Source: an uncultured Muribaculaceae bacterium
Lineage (GTDB): Bacteria > Bacteroidota > Bacteroidia > Bacteroidales > Muribaculaceae
Assembly: GCA_910587185.1 (NCBI GenBank)
Contig: CAJULY010000002.1
Coordinates: 62,001-126,000 of the forward strand
DNA length: 64,000 bases
Direction: 5' to 3'
Below the pieces are notes generated by a model that saw only the letters and a program-made list of their open reading frames with translations, ran no database searches and had not been told where the DNA came from. Of the stretch, positions 1 to 8,316 are shown piece after piece; the first letter of the stretch is position 1, and each line of letters begins with the position of its first letter. The position numbers and the translations under genes are program-made.

Positions 1-35
1 TTTATTCACATTTCCCCCAAATCTCCAACTATCGT

Positions 36-551
36 ATGACAAACCGTCAAATATGGCCGGAAGACATTCAGCCAATAGAAGAACTACACTTTGAACACAT
101 AGAGCGTCCCTATATTAAAGTGATTATTATCCGCATAACACTGATTTATTTTGTCTTGATGGCTGTGGCGTTGTTCATCCCGGAATTTGTGTCAGGCCAT
201 GCCATCGCAATTCTTATTGCTACGGAATCTGTATTGGCAGCCGCATTCGCAATCAATGTTTCGATGATGCGTAAAATCTATTCATTCAAGGGATACGCTC
301 TGCGCGACAAGGATATTTCTTACCGTTCCGGCATACTTTTTGAATCGGTAACAACGATACCCTTTAGTAAAATCCAGCAAGTTAGCATACGCATGAATCC
401 TGTAAGCCGCATTTTCAAGCTTTATTATCTGGATGTCATAAACGGCTCGCAGGACTCAATGAACAGTGTCACCATCCCCGGGCTGTCACATGAAAAGGCC
501 GAGCGGTTAAAATCTTTACTAATTAATAAAGCCGACCTCACCAATGACTGA
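36..551 (+). CDS. PH domain-containing membrane protein (YdbS-like)
   Basis: Predicted 171-residue inner-membrane protein of the bacterial PH-domain (bPH2, formerly DUF304) type. Two adjacent hydrophobic segments near residues 28-50 and 57-76 are followed by a soluble domain containing the family pattern of a short beta hairpin, YRSGILF, and then TTIPFSKIQQVSI. The next gene starts 8 nt before this stop codon and encodes a larger protein of the same type, the usual YdbS/YdbT pairing. The molecular role is unknown; in Bacillus the pair is linked to resistance to some bacteriocins. The ATG at 36 is in frame with a complete first transmembrane region, but only 35 nt of upstream sequence are visible, so promoter and earlier operon members cannot be judged. 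Confidence 0.75.
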   Translation: MTNRQIWPEDIQPIEELHFEHIERPYIKVIIIRITLIYFVLMAVALFIPEFVSGHAIAILIATESVLAAAFAINVSMMRKIYSFKGYALRDKDISYRSGILFESVTTIPFSKIQQVSIRMNPVSRIFKLYYLDVINGSQDSMNSVTIPGLSHEKAERLKSLLINKADLTND

Positions 552-2040
552 TTTCTCTACTCCGCGACGGATGGGTGGCGGCGCGTTCGTTGTCCTGTTT
601 GTCAAATCGCTCAAAGAGCTCTTCGGCGCTGTTTTCATTGGAATCGGATATCTGGTGTTCAAAAGCGATCATGATTCATCGGTCGGCATTCTGTTCAGAG
701 TGATGATAGCTCTGGCATCGCTTATCGTGTTGTCATTAGCAGTAGCTTTCGTCAGATACTATTTCAGAAAATTTCATATAGATGGCGACCAGCTTGTCTT
801 TACCCATGGTCTTACTACAAAACGGACAACAAATATTCCTCTCTCACGAGTGCATACTCTTCGCACAAATCGCGGCCTATTTTACAGAATTTTTGACCTG
901 CGGGGAGTCTCGTTTGACACACTCGCAAGCGACAAGCAGGAGGTTGAGCTGATTCTCAGTGAAAGTGACTGGCAAAGGTTGCTCGATCTTGTTTGTTGCG
1001 GTGAAAGTATTGGCATGAAGTTGGAAGATATGGCACCCCCACCGTTTATTCCCGAAGATGGCACTCAGAGAATCAGCAATTACAATATCATTAAAGGTGC
1101 TGTTTGTCAGAATCATCTAAAAGGTTTTCTCATACTCGGTGCCATATTATTGGCAGTTATCGACAAAATCAATCAGTTTGACGATGACACGACGGGCCAT
1201 ATATTAGACTATATCGACACCCACGCCGGCGATGTGATGCCGACGGGAATGCAGTGGCTATGCTTCTTTGCTGTCATATACATGATTGTTATGATACTGT
1301 GGACTGGTAAAATCGTTTTGCGCTATGGAAACATGGTCATCACGCCTTCCGGTGATCGGCTTACGATTGAGTCGGGACTTGTCTCTCGTTTCACATGCCG
1401 CTTTGCTCGCGACAAGGTCACGATTCTATCGATCAAGCGTAATCCACTTGAAGTTTTGGCCGGTTGCCAGACAGTCCGACTGTATCAGGCAAACAATGCC
1501 TCAGGCGCTAAGAAAGAAGATAATATACGCATCTACGGTTCGATGCTCGGCGATCAGTTGCTTTCCTGGTGGCTCGGAGGTGCAAATGCCCCCACGGAGC
1601 TGTTTTCGGCCAGATCGGGTAGAGGTCTTATGGTGAGAAAATTCATCCCGAATCTTATTCTGGCAGTTGCAGTCATAACGGTGATGATATATTTTACTCA
1701 CAATTGGATGTCTTCAGCTATAATCGGGTCGGTTTACATCGTCATTTCAGCTATTCGTTCCGTGCTGGCTTGGAAACACAGCAGTATTATGCTTGCCGAT
1801 TCTTATGTGGCAATTAATTGCGGAAATATTGCCCTTATAAATGAATACATAAAATACCGTGACATCGAATCGGTCGGCATCCGGAGTACACCCTTCACGC
1901 CATTCACCCACCGCGTTTCGCTCAGTGTTGCAACTAATGCCGAAGCGGTTACTGTTTATTCTCTGAAACTTTCCGATGCTCTCAGACTCCGAGACCTTAT
2001 ACTGACCAAATCCGTCATCGGCCGTACGCAGGAAACATGA
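544..2040 (+). CDS. PH domain-containing membrane protein (YdbT-like)
   Basis: Predicted 498-residue multi-pass membrane protein with repeated bacterial PH domains. Recurring motifs of the form GLTTKRTTNIPLSRVHTL, then SGLVSRFTCRFARDKVTIL, and a third region ending IKYRDIESVGI suggest three bPH2 repeats, each flanked by hydrophobic pairs (around residues 15-65, 195-260 and 365-405). This matches the domain count of YdbT. Its start overlaps the stop of the smaller PH protein upstream, so the two are translationally linked and probably form one complex. A long palindrome 70 nt downstream probably ends the unit. Function beyond membrane localisation is not known. Confidence 0.75.
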   Translation: MTDFSTPRRMGGGAFVVLFVKSLKELFGAVFIGIGYLVFKSDHDSSVGILFRVMIALASLIVLSLAVAFVRYYFRKFHIDGDQLVFTHGLTTKRTTNIPLSRVHTLRTNRGLFYRIFDLRGVSFDTLASDKQEVELILSESDWQRLLDLVCCGESIGMKLEDMAPPPFIPEDGTQRISNYNIIKGAVCQNHLKGFLILGAILLAVIDKINQFDDDTTGHILDYIDTHAGDVMPTGMQWLCFFAVIYMIVMILWTGKIVLRYGNMVITPSGDRLTIESGLVSRFTCRFARDKVTILSIKRNPLEVLAGCQTVRLYQANNASGAKKEDNIRIYGSMLGDQLLSWWLGGANAPTELFSARSGRGLMVRKFIPNLILAVAVITVMIYFTHNWMSSAIIGSVYIVISAIRSVLAWKHSSIMLADSYVAINCGNIALINEYIKYRDIESVGIRSTPFTPFTHRVSLSVATNAEAVTVYSLKLSDALRLRDLILTKSVIGRTQET

Positions 2041-2110
2041 GAAGATCCCGGGATGGTAGAGAGAGAAGTATTAAAAATATAAGGTAGAACCGATCGCCCC
2101 TATAAATACA

Positions 2111-2146
2111 TGATTCTGCAAGTAGCGATCGCTGCTTGCAGAATCA
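2111..2146. terminator. Bidirectional terminator between convergent genes
   Basis: A 36-nt palindrome with 18-nt arms and one mismatch (TGATTCTGCAAG on the left, CTTGCAGAATCA on the right, centred on GATC), followed by GTTTT on the plus strand. It lies between the PH-domain operon (plus) and the protease gene (minus), so it can serve both. Confidence 0.7.
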
Positions 2147-2180
2147 GTTTTGAGCGGGAAGAGAGGCTGAATATAATACT

Positions 2181-3140
2181 TTATTTCTGATAAGGGCGGA
2201 AATAGATAGCCTGGCCTTCGATATCGATCACCAAGTCTTGTTCAAACATGTTCAATGGATTCATCTGATATGAATCCTCCTGATTGTCGTAGTAATAAAC
2301 GGCTTTGGTCCCGCACCGATTTCCGAATTCGACCCAGGCTTTGTCATCCACTTTGGCTGAATAGGAATGCCTCATTGTGAATATGGAGTCATCGCGCAGG
2401 ATATGTTTTGCTCGTTTGATCTCTTCTTCCGGCATTTTGATGGCGGTGCGCTGAAGGCCTGTGTCCATTTGGTATATTTGAGGCCTTTGATTAATAGAGA
2501 GTATTATGTAGAGGCGTTTTGCCGACCAGAATTTATCTTTAATGCTGACATTGCAAAGCAGGTCTGAAACATGTTGATAGTCCGCAGGTATGGTGTCGTG
2601 AAATTTTATCGCCTTTTCGTTGAAATCAAATTCAAGTTTGTATTTTCTGAGGAAATCAAGCCCGAGGGAAGAGACTTGGTCGGCGGTTGGCGCGAAATCG
2701 ACATTCAATATCTTGTTTGCAGGGCGTCCGGAATATGTGTAACGACAGTTCCCAAGGCTGTCTTTGCTCACTTTGTAACCGCCCATAGGCAGCGTTACTG
2801 TGTAGCGTTTGGGCGAAAAAATATATCTGCCGTATCCGTCGCGACCGGTGATGGGTCTATATGAGGTTTTGACTTCATAGCCCATTTGTTTTAATTTTTC
2901 GGCATCCTCATCCGAGAGGCTTGAGATGTCGGCTCCGGTATCGATCTTAAATTTTAAGCCAGGCACCATAACGGCACAGAAAGGCATATCCGTCATGGGA
3001 ATGGAGTTTTCGGCGATGTCAAGAGGGTGCTCGCTTCTCATGTCGTTTTGGGTGCTTCCGATGATCCAGAACCATATAATCAATAGGATTGCCAAAAAGG
3101 CAATTATAGAGAATATTGTAATATTTTTCCTAAACTTCAT
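2181..3140 (-). CDS. Retropepsin-like aspartic protease family protein, two DTG motifs
   Basis: Predicted 319-residue protein with an N-terminal signal anchor (hydrophobic residues about 9-28) and an exported domain. Residues near 67-74 read KIDTGADISS, the D-T-G-A active-site signature of retropepsin-like aspartic proteases, followed about 100 residues later by the LGLDFLRKYKLEFDF pattern that closes such domains. The C-terminal half carries a second, less typical motif, QMDTGLQRTAI. Retropepsins normally dimerise, one aspartate per chain; two DTG motifs in one chain suggest a two-lobed, pepsin-like arrangement. Substrate is unknown. The start is supported by a promoter whose -7 box ends 26 nt upstream. 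A dead homologue that only keeps the fold is possible. Confidence 0.65.
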   Translation of the reverse strand: MKFRKNITIFSIIAFLAILLIIWFWIIGSTQNDMRSEHPLDIAENSIPMTDMPFCAVMVPGLKFKIDTGADISSLSDEDAEKLKQMGYEVKTSYRPITGRDGYGRYIFSPKRYTVTLPMGGYKVSKDSLGNCRYTYSGRPANKILNVDFAPTADQVSSLGLDFLRKYKLEFDFNEKAIKFHDTIPADYQHVSDLLCNVSIKDKFWSAKRLYIILSINQRPQIYQMDTGLQRTAIKMPEEEIKRAKHILRDDSIFTMRHSYSAKVDDKAWVEFGNRCGTKAVYYYDNQEDSYQMNPLNMFEQDLVIDIEGQAIYFRPYQK

Positions 3141-3165
3141 CGTGCGTTATGCGTTGGTGTACCTA

Positions 3166-3196
3166 CAAAGATAATACTATATAATTAGCAATCAAA
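3166..3196 (-). promoter_or_regulatory. Bacteroidota promoter of the aspartic protease gene
   Basis: Reading the minus strand: TTTG (3196-3193), 19 nt, then TATCTTTG (3173-3166), matching the -33 TTTG and -7 TAnnTTTG consensus of the Bacteroides primary sigma factor. The start site should lie near 3160, about 20 nt before the ATG at 3140. Confidence 0.7.
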
Positions 3197-3339
3197 AGTG
3201 TTAACTTTTTTGCGACAACTATTTCACCTGTTTGTAACAGCGATTAGTGTGTAAACCGATTTTGCGGCAATATGCCATGTGTTTGTGATATTTTTGTCAT
3301 ATAGAATGGTGTGTTTTGTGTGAATCCTAAATATGTAAA

Positions 3340-3363
3340 ACCTCTTCCGATTGGGAAAGAGGT
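3340..3363 (-). terminator. Terminator downstream of tRNA-Arg
   Basis: Stem-loop ACCTCTT/AAGAGGT (with inner CC/GG pairs) on the minus strand beginning 9 nt after the tRNA 3' end and followed by TTTTA. It is placed to end the tRNA transcript. Confidence 0.6.
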
Positions 3364-3371
3364 CTAAAAAG

Positions 3372-3445
3372 TGACTCCTACAGGATTCAAACCTGTAACC
3401 TTCTGATCCGTAGTCAGATGCTCTATTCAGTTGAGCTAAGGAGCC
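3372..3445 (-). tRNA. tRNA-Arg (anticodon ACG)
   Basis: The minus strand folds into a 74-nt cloverleaf. The acceptor arm pairs GGCTCCT with AGGAGTC (one G-U), the anticodon stem is TCTGA/TCAGA with loop CTACGGA giving anticodon ACG, and the T arm contains GGTTTGAATCC. ACG decodes CGU and, after adenosine-to-inosine editing by TadA, CGC and CGA. The CCA end is not encoded (the discriminator A is followed by CTT), so it must be added by CCA nucleotidyltransferase. It is an isolated gene with its own promoter and terminator. The rest of the 3141-3651 gap is AT-rich and shows no gene. Confidence 0.93.
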
Positions 3446-3476
3446 GAACCGCTATGTTGTTTTGCGATTGCGGTTG

Positions 3477-3507
3477 CAAAGTTACGACTATTTTTTATAT
3501 CACCAAA
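3477..3507 (-). promoter_or_regulatory. Promoter of tRNA-Arg
   Basis: Minus strand TTTG (3507-3504), 19 nt, then TAACTTTG (3484-3477). The -7 box ends 31 nt before the mature tRNA 5' end at 3445, leaving a short 5' leader for RNase P. Confidence 0.72.
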
Positions 3508-3651
3508 ATTTTTTCAAAAATATTTTGTTGATTATTTTGAAAAATTGGTTTGAAGTTCCGCATTGATTTTCTCATTCAGAATGATAAGTGATCGTAAAAG
3601 ATTGAGTCTTGAGCGTTTTGAGAATATCGGACTTTGCGTGGTGCTTCCGGT

Positions 3652-5718
3652 CTATCTGTTGTCTTTGGTTTCATGGTAGTCCTGTATCCCGTCAATGACA
3701 TCGACATCTACTTTTTTCCCGCCGGACAAGTTCCATGTAATTGAGAGCCCGATATACTGGACCGGGGTGGTGTATCTATACGATATCTTGTTCAAGGCAG
3801 CCTGTCTGTCAAGCTTACGACGGTTGCCTAAAGGCGAGAAATCAACAGCCATCTGAAGATTGCCGTCCAGAAATGTTTTATAAATCTGTCCGTTAATGTT
3901 GTAAACAGCATGGTATGTGCGATCAAGAGTCCGGTATGTTGGCTCGAAATTTACACTGAGCATGCCGCCCCAGCTATTTGAGAATCTAAAGTTATTGTTG
4001 AAATAGTAGTACTCCTTGAAACGGGTTTTGCCATAACGGATTCCGTCAATGGCGGTGTTCTCCGGCGATATTTCAACTCGTCCGGAAAGTTTGAATTTCC
4101 ACCACTTCAACGGGGCTTCTATCCATTCGGCTCCTACGCCCCATACACCTTGACCGGAGATATTAACCGGTCTGGTATAGAATACATCAGGATTTTCTGT
4201 GCTTTGAAAAGTTTCCCAATATATTCGGTCATGCGTATGTGCATATAAAGCAGTGATATTTATTTTGTTTCGGAATAATGACAAAGCGGCCATGATCATA
4301 TCCGCAGACTGTGCTTTCAAGTCGGGATTTCCCACAGTATAACTGTATGCGTTATCCCAGTTGATAACAGAAGATATTGCCGAATATGGAATGTCGCTCA
4401 AAGTCCTTTTGTAGTTGAGCATCAGGGCATGATTCATTTTAGATCCGAAAGGCATCATAATCTGTATTGTGGGGTTGATAGCCCACTGGGTATTATGGTT
4501 CTTTACATCGGCATCTATGTTCTCGTAGCTTATTCGATTGAGTTGCCAGTTTATGCCGGCACTGTAACGCAGTTTCCAAAACATACCCTGAGCGGCAGTA
4601 TAGACAATAGGGGTAAAGCCGGTTGTCTTGGTGGGAATATCGCTTACATTGAAGCGGTCGTCTTCGAGAGTGGCTGATGGATTGAACGTTGAAGAAATCC
4701 ATTGAGCGGACGCCCCGAATTTCCAAGAAAGTTTGCGGCTATGAGGATATATAAAATCCGCTTTGAACTTCCAAAGATTGAGATTGGTCCTCTCATAAGT
4801 GGCGCCAGTAATATCATTCTCCATGTTGTAATAGGCGTGTTCGTTGTTGCTTCGGTTAAAATAATCAGCTGTGAGTTCCATGGACGCACCTTTTTTAGTG
4901 AGCGGGAGACAGAATTTCAGAGTTCCTTCCTGAGCTATAGTGTTGATGCGTTTGGTTATTGCAGAAGCCACATTGTCCGATAAGGAAAGTGAGGTCGGCC
5001 TCGGCCGGTAAATAGAAATAAGATAACTTCCGCCAAGTTGAGCACCTGAATTAAATTGTTGTGTCAGACTGAGACGGTTGCGAAAATCAAATCCTTTCGA
5101 TTTTGTCGTTTCAGTAATAAAGGTCTGTAAATCCGGCCCGGTCTGCCATTGTTTGGCGTTCTCTTCCAGTTTGGAAGCGCCTACAAACAGATTGTCATAC
5201 ACGCTTAGATTCTTGTAACGATAGTTGAACATGCTTCCCAGTCCTTCGTTGCCGAACCCACATGAACGGTACCAGTCTGCATTTGCAGTAATGCTGCCGT
5301 AGTAGCCTCCTTCCGGCGGACGCCGGAGAGTGATTCTAATTGTGCCTCCGCTCATTGCCGCGTTCTGATCCGCGCCGGCAAGATACTGTACCTGCACTTT
5401 GTCTATCATTTCACCCGAGATGTTGTCGAGTTCTGAAAGATCCGATAACTTTACTCCATTCACATAGATTTCGCTCACGGCAAGTCCGTTGATTTTAAAA
5501 TTACCGTTTTCGCGTGAAATATTAGGCAGGAAAGGAAGCACATCAACCGCAGTTTTTCCCTTGGCAATATCAGCGCCTCGGAGATTGGTCGTATAGCCTC
5601 CGGCATTGTTCGTTGTGCGGGAAGCTACGACCGTTATTTCTTTGAGATGATGTTCCTTTTGCGCATAAACTGATAGTATGCCTGAGGCTGCAAAAAGTAG
5701 AAACAATAACTTTTTCAT
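3652..5718 (-). CDS. TonB-dependent receptor-like outer-membrane beta-barrel protein
   Basis: Predicted 688-residue outer-membrane protein. A signal peptide (residues 1-19, ending SVYAQ) is followed by a TonB-box-like stretch (HLKEITVVASR), a plug domain (about residues 40-130, including FKINGLAVSEIYVNG and GTIRITLRRP) and a long region of aromatic-rich alternating strands typical of a 22-strand barrel of the OMP_b-brl_3 type. It lacks the N-terminal carboxypeptidase-like regulatory domain that many Bacteroidota receptors carry, and there is no SusD partner next to it. Substrate is unknown. It is likely monocistronic. Confidence 0.7.
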   Translation of the reverse strand: MKKLLFLLFAASGILSVYAQKEHHLKEITVVASRTTNNAGGYTTNLRGADIAKGKTAVDVLPFLPNISRENGNFKINGLAVSEIYVNGVKLSDLSELDNISGEMIDKVQVQYLAGADQNAAMSGGTIRITLRRPPEGGYYGSITANADWYRSCGFGNEGLGSMFNYRYKNLSVYDNLFVGASKLEENAKQWQTGPDLQTFITETTKSKGFDFRNRLSLTQQFNSGAQLGGSYLISIYRPRPTSLSLSDNVASAITKRINTIAQEGTLKFCLPLTKKGASMELTADYFNRSNNEHAYYNMENDITGATYERTNLNLWKFKADFIYPHSRKLSWKFGASAQWISSTFNPSATLEDDRFNVSDIPTKTTGFTPIVYTAAQGMFWKLRYSAGINWQLNRISYENIDADVKNHNTQWAINPTIQIMMPFGSKMNHALMLNYKRTLSDIPYSAISSVINWDNAYSYTVGNPDLKAQSADMIMAALSLFRNKINITALYAHTHDRIYWETFQSTENPDVFYTRPVNISGQGVWGVGAEWIEAPLKWWKFKLSGRVEISPENTAIDGIRYGKTRFKEYYYFNNNFRFSNSWGGMLSVNFEPTYRTLDRTYHAVYNINGQIYKTFLDGNLQMAVDFSPLGNRRKLDRQAALNKISYRYTTPVQYIGLSITWNLSGGKKVDVDVIDGIQDYHETKDNR

Positions 5719-5746
5719 ATCGTATGATTTTAGAATTTATTTACCG

Positions 5747-5754
5747 CAAAATTA
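5747..5754 (-). promoter_or_regulatory. Possible -7 box of the outer-membrane protein gene
   Basis: TAATTTTG on the minus strand, 28 nt before the start codon at 5718. No convincing -33 element is seen at the expected distance. Confidence 0.35.
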
Positions 5755-5877
5755 GACCGAAAATCGCTTTTACGGCCTACTTAAACGATAATAAAATTCT
5801 CTTAAATCGCGATATGTAATATGCTGATAGTCACCACTCGCTATGCTTGATAAATCTTAATTGGCCATTCCGTCGTC

Positions 5878-7557
5878 TTAAGCATCAAAAGAAGGGTTGG
5901 AAGTGCTTGACAGAACATCCATAAAATCTTCTTTTGGCTGTAATCCGAGTTTTTTCCTGATGGATGTTTTGCTTACATAGATAGAGTTGGATGTCTGTTG
6001 GATTATTACCCCTATTTCTTTAGTCGAGAATCCAGAACGTATAAGCGAAATAATCTGTATTTCTCTTTCGGAGAAAACCCCGGGATAGTTTTTGCACAGA
6101 TTCGCATGGAAATTGTCATAGAGCTCATCTATCACTGAATATAGATCTTCCCATTTTACCAGTGTGTCAATCGGAGTCCCGGTATTCCCTATATTACTGA
6201 TTTTTCTAAGAGCCTCCTGATTGGTGGACGTTGGAGATTCTACGAAAGTCTTGATTATTCCAAGTTGCTTAAGAAGCAGTTTCTTCAAAAGACTTTGCTT
6301 CTCGTCAGATGCAGGATTGTTTGCGGATTTCAGTAGGTTTTCAAGGGTATCGATGCGTTCTTCCGCTTCTATGAGCTTTTGACGTCTGCGACGATAAATA
6401 TAAATGAAGAAGATCGAGAGACATACGACTATCAGAATCGCAAATGATATTATGATCCATAACCTCTGATGCTTTATGGTCAGTTCATAATTGTTGCGAC
6501 TGAGATCGTATGAAGTTTCGAGGGCTTCATCACGCTCCTGTCTCTTCATCAGAAGGTCATCGCTTACTTTTCTCATTGATTGGGCTAATGTGGAGAGCCT
6601 TCTCGGAGATAAAGCGCCTGTCCGTTCATAATCAAGAACTATCTGAAGGAATTCCAGATAAGCAGCTTTCACCGGACCTTCCTGAGCTAAGTCGGCATCA
6701 TTTATTCCTATTTTACCCGCAAATTTTTCAGCTTCATTAAGATTGCCTGCATTTATCTGCAGGTTGACCATTGGGACATAGAATTCAGTCAAATCCACAG
6801 GGGTCTCTTCTCCCATCCGCTTGATAATATCCTCAAGAATCTTTGTGGCTTCCGGAGCTGTTTCTCTATTTTCACCCAGGACGGCAGCATAGTTGATCCG
6901 CAGATTCAACCATTCATTTGAGCCCACCTCAGGACTGTCGGGTGATGAAAGAAGGGACTCGCATAATTCAACGGCTTCTTTTTCGCGGCCAAGAGAAAGC
7001 AGCGGTATGATTTTCTTAAGTTGAAAACTGAATCGTTCATGCTTGTCTGTTGCGAGGAGTATCTGCCGATCTATTATATGCAGTGCATTGTTGTAATCCT
7101 TATCTTCAAACGAGAACGACAGGAGTTCCTGATTCAGGGCTTTTCGGATTTCCGCAGGCATTTCTACTGACAGTGTATCCAACAGTTTTTGCGCTTCAAT
7201 CTTTCTTTCGGAAGCACGAAGGTGGTGGGCGTAGGCAATCGCGGAATTTATATATTCTGTTGTATCTTCTGCGATTTTGTAATATGACATGGCTTCCGGC
7301 AACAGGGTGTCGGTCAATAACGAGCGTTCCTGATAGAGATTGGACAGGGCATGCGTCAGAATAAAGACAGCTCTGTCCCTATTATTTTTCAATCCGTTAA
7401 AATCAATATTTTTAAGTATCACGTATGCGCTGTCCGGACGGTCGTTGGCAATTTCACGGGCGGCTGTCAGTCGTTCACTGTCTTCGGAACCACATGCAAC
7501 CAATATCAGTCCCGTGAGGACACATGCAGACAATTTTATGACATGAATAAAATTCAT
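5878..7557 (-). CDS. TPR protein with transmembrane segment and C-terminal LuxR-type HTH
   Basis: Predicted 559-residue membrane-anchored regulator. The N terminus has a lipoprotein-like signal (LILVACG, cysteine near residue 22), then about 300 residues of helical repeats consistent with TPRs. A single strong transmembrane helix follows (about residues 370-390, LWIIISFAILIVVCLSIFFIY), then a coiled-coil linker (RRRRQKLIEAEERIDTLENLL) and a C-terminal LuxR-like helix-turn-helix (FSEREIQIISLIRSGFSTKEIG, residues about 495-550). The layout is a one-component receptor: periplasmic TPRs outside, DNA-binding domain in the cytoplasm. Such proteins are common in Bacteroidales. It is monocistronic and its targets are unknown. 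Confidence 0.7.
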   Translation of the reverse strand: MNFIHVIKLSACVLTGLILVACGSEDSERLTAAREIANDRPDSAYVILKNIDFNGLKNNRDRAVFILTHALSNLYQERSLLTDTLLPEAMSYYKIAEDTTEYINSAIAYAHHLRASERKIEAQKLLDTLSVEMPAEIRKALNQELLSFSFEDKDYNNALHIIDRQILLATDKHERFSFQLKKIIPLLSLGREKEAVELCESLLSSPDSPEVGSNEWLNLRINYAAVLGENRETAPEATKILEDIIKRMGEETPVDLTEFYVPMVNLQINAGNLNEAEKFAGKIGINDADLAQEGPVKAAYLEFLQIVLDYERTGALSPRRLSTLAQSMRKVSDDLLMKRQERDEALETSYDLSRNNYELTIKHQRLWIIISFAILIVVCLSIFFIYIYRRRRQKLIEAEERIDTLENLLKSANNPASDEKQSLLKKLLLKQLGIIKTFVESPTSTNQEALRKISNIGNTGTPIDTLVKWEDLYSVIDELYDNFHANLCKNYPGVFSEREIQIISLIRSGFSTKEIGVIIQQTSNSIYVSKTSIRKKLGLQPKEDFMDVLSSTSNPSFDA

Positions 7558-7617
7558 TAATTATCAGGATTTTGAGCGAAAAATGTATCAAACGATTCCG
7601 TTATAGATATTCCTATG

Positions 7618-7625
7618 CAAAGATA
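7618..7625 (-). promoter_or_regulatory. -7 box of the TPR/LuxR regulator
   Basis: TATCTTTG on the minus strand, 60 nt before the start codon at 7557. No clear -33 motif was found. Confidence 0.4.
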
Positions 7626-7638
7626 CAAATAATAGAAT

Positions 7639-8259
7639 TCAGTGGAAAATCATTCGGGATATTTCATCCTGTAATTGTTGGAGAAACTCGGCCGCGTGCG
7701 CTCCGTCCATCTGGGTATGATGGAACTGAAAAGAGAGGGATAGCGTTGTTCTCAGAAATCTTTTCCTGTATTTGCCCCAGATAAGGAACGGATTGTTATA
7801 TATTCCGCTGTACATACCGACTGCGCCGTCAATCTCAGTCCGGACCAAAGCTGATGTTCCGATGACCATTGATTGCTCGAGGTCATGATTCATACAAGAC
7901 CTTGCTGTCTGCTGAGTCAACTGCAAATAATCGTCATTGAAATCCCGGATGTTTTCGGTGAAAGGGACGTCACATGAATTTATGCCTCCCTCCTTGTTGT
8001 CAATGACAGTACTCACAGCCAATTCATCATATCGGATGAGGCTTTTCCCAACAGGAAGCGTGAAAAATTCCGGGATTTTACTTGCCGCTTTCCCTATGCA
8101 CCAGCACATCAGCATGTTAAACTTTAGATCCTTTTTACGGCTTAATCGCAAGATATGCGATACATCCAATTTTTTGAAAATCGTGACCATAGGGTTCGGA
8201 GCGTTGAGCCACATCTTATAGGCATACGCGCGTGAAGTTTCTTCTGGATTAACTATCAT
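7639..8259 (-). CDS. Chloramphenicol acetyltransferase (CatA)-family acyltransferase
   Basis: Predicted 206-residue acyl-CoA-dependent acetyltransferase of the CatA fold, which forms trimers. The hallmark HxxxDG is present as FHHTQMDGAH, with catalytic His181 and structural Asp185, and the upstream SALVRTEIDG / NPFLIWGKY region matches the family. Typical CatA enzymes are 210-220 residues, so the protein is full length. The ATG at 8259 is preferred over the TTG at 8274, because the latter lies inside a TAACTTTG promoter box. Members of this family often do not confer drug resistance, and the substrate here is unknown. It is the last gene of a DUF5131-AraC-CatA cluster. Confidence 0.78.
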   Translation of the reverse strand: MIVNPEETSRAYAYKMWLNAPNPMVTIFKKLDVSHILRLSRKKDLKFNMLMCWCIGKAASKIPEFFTLPVGKSLIRYDELAVSTVIDNKEGGINSCDVPFTENIRDFNDDYLQLTQQTARSCMNHDLEQSMVIGTSALVRTEIDGAVGMYSGIYNNPFLIWGKYRKRFLRTTLSLSFQFHHTQMDGAHAAEFLQQLQDEISRMIFH

Positions 8260-8271
8260 TGCTTTTTTTCG

Positions 8272-8279
8272 CAAAGTTA
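8272..8279 (-). promoter_or_regulatory. Possible internal -7 box before the CatA-like gene
   Basis: TAACTTTG on the minus strand, 12 nt before the preferred ATG. No good -33 element is seen, so this may be an additional weak promoter within the cluster. Confidence 0.35.
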
Positions 8280-8316
8280 CTCCCTCTGTCGCATAGGTGA
8301 TAGAATAAAACGGACA

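Noticed and set aside
7639..8259. A chloramphenicol resistance gene acquired by transfer
   Set aside because: Divergent CatA-family proteins are common chromosomal genes, there is no mobile element around it, and base composition matches its neighbours.
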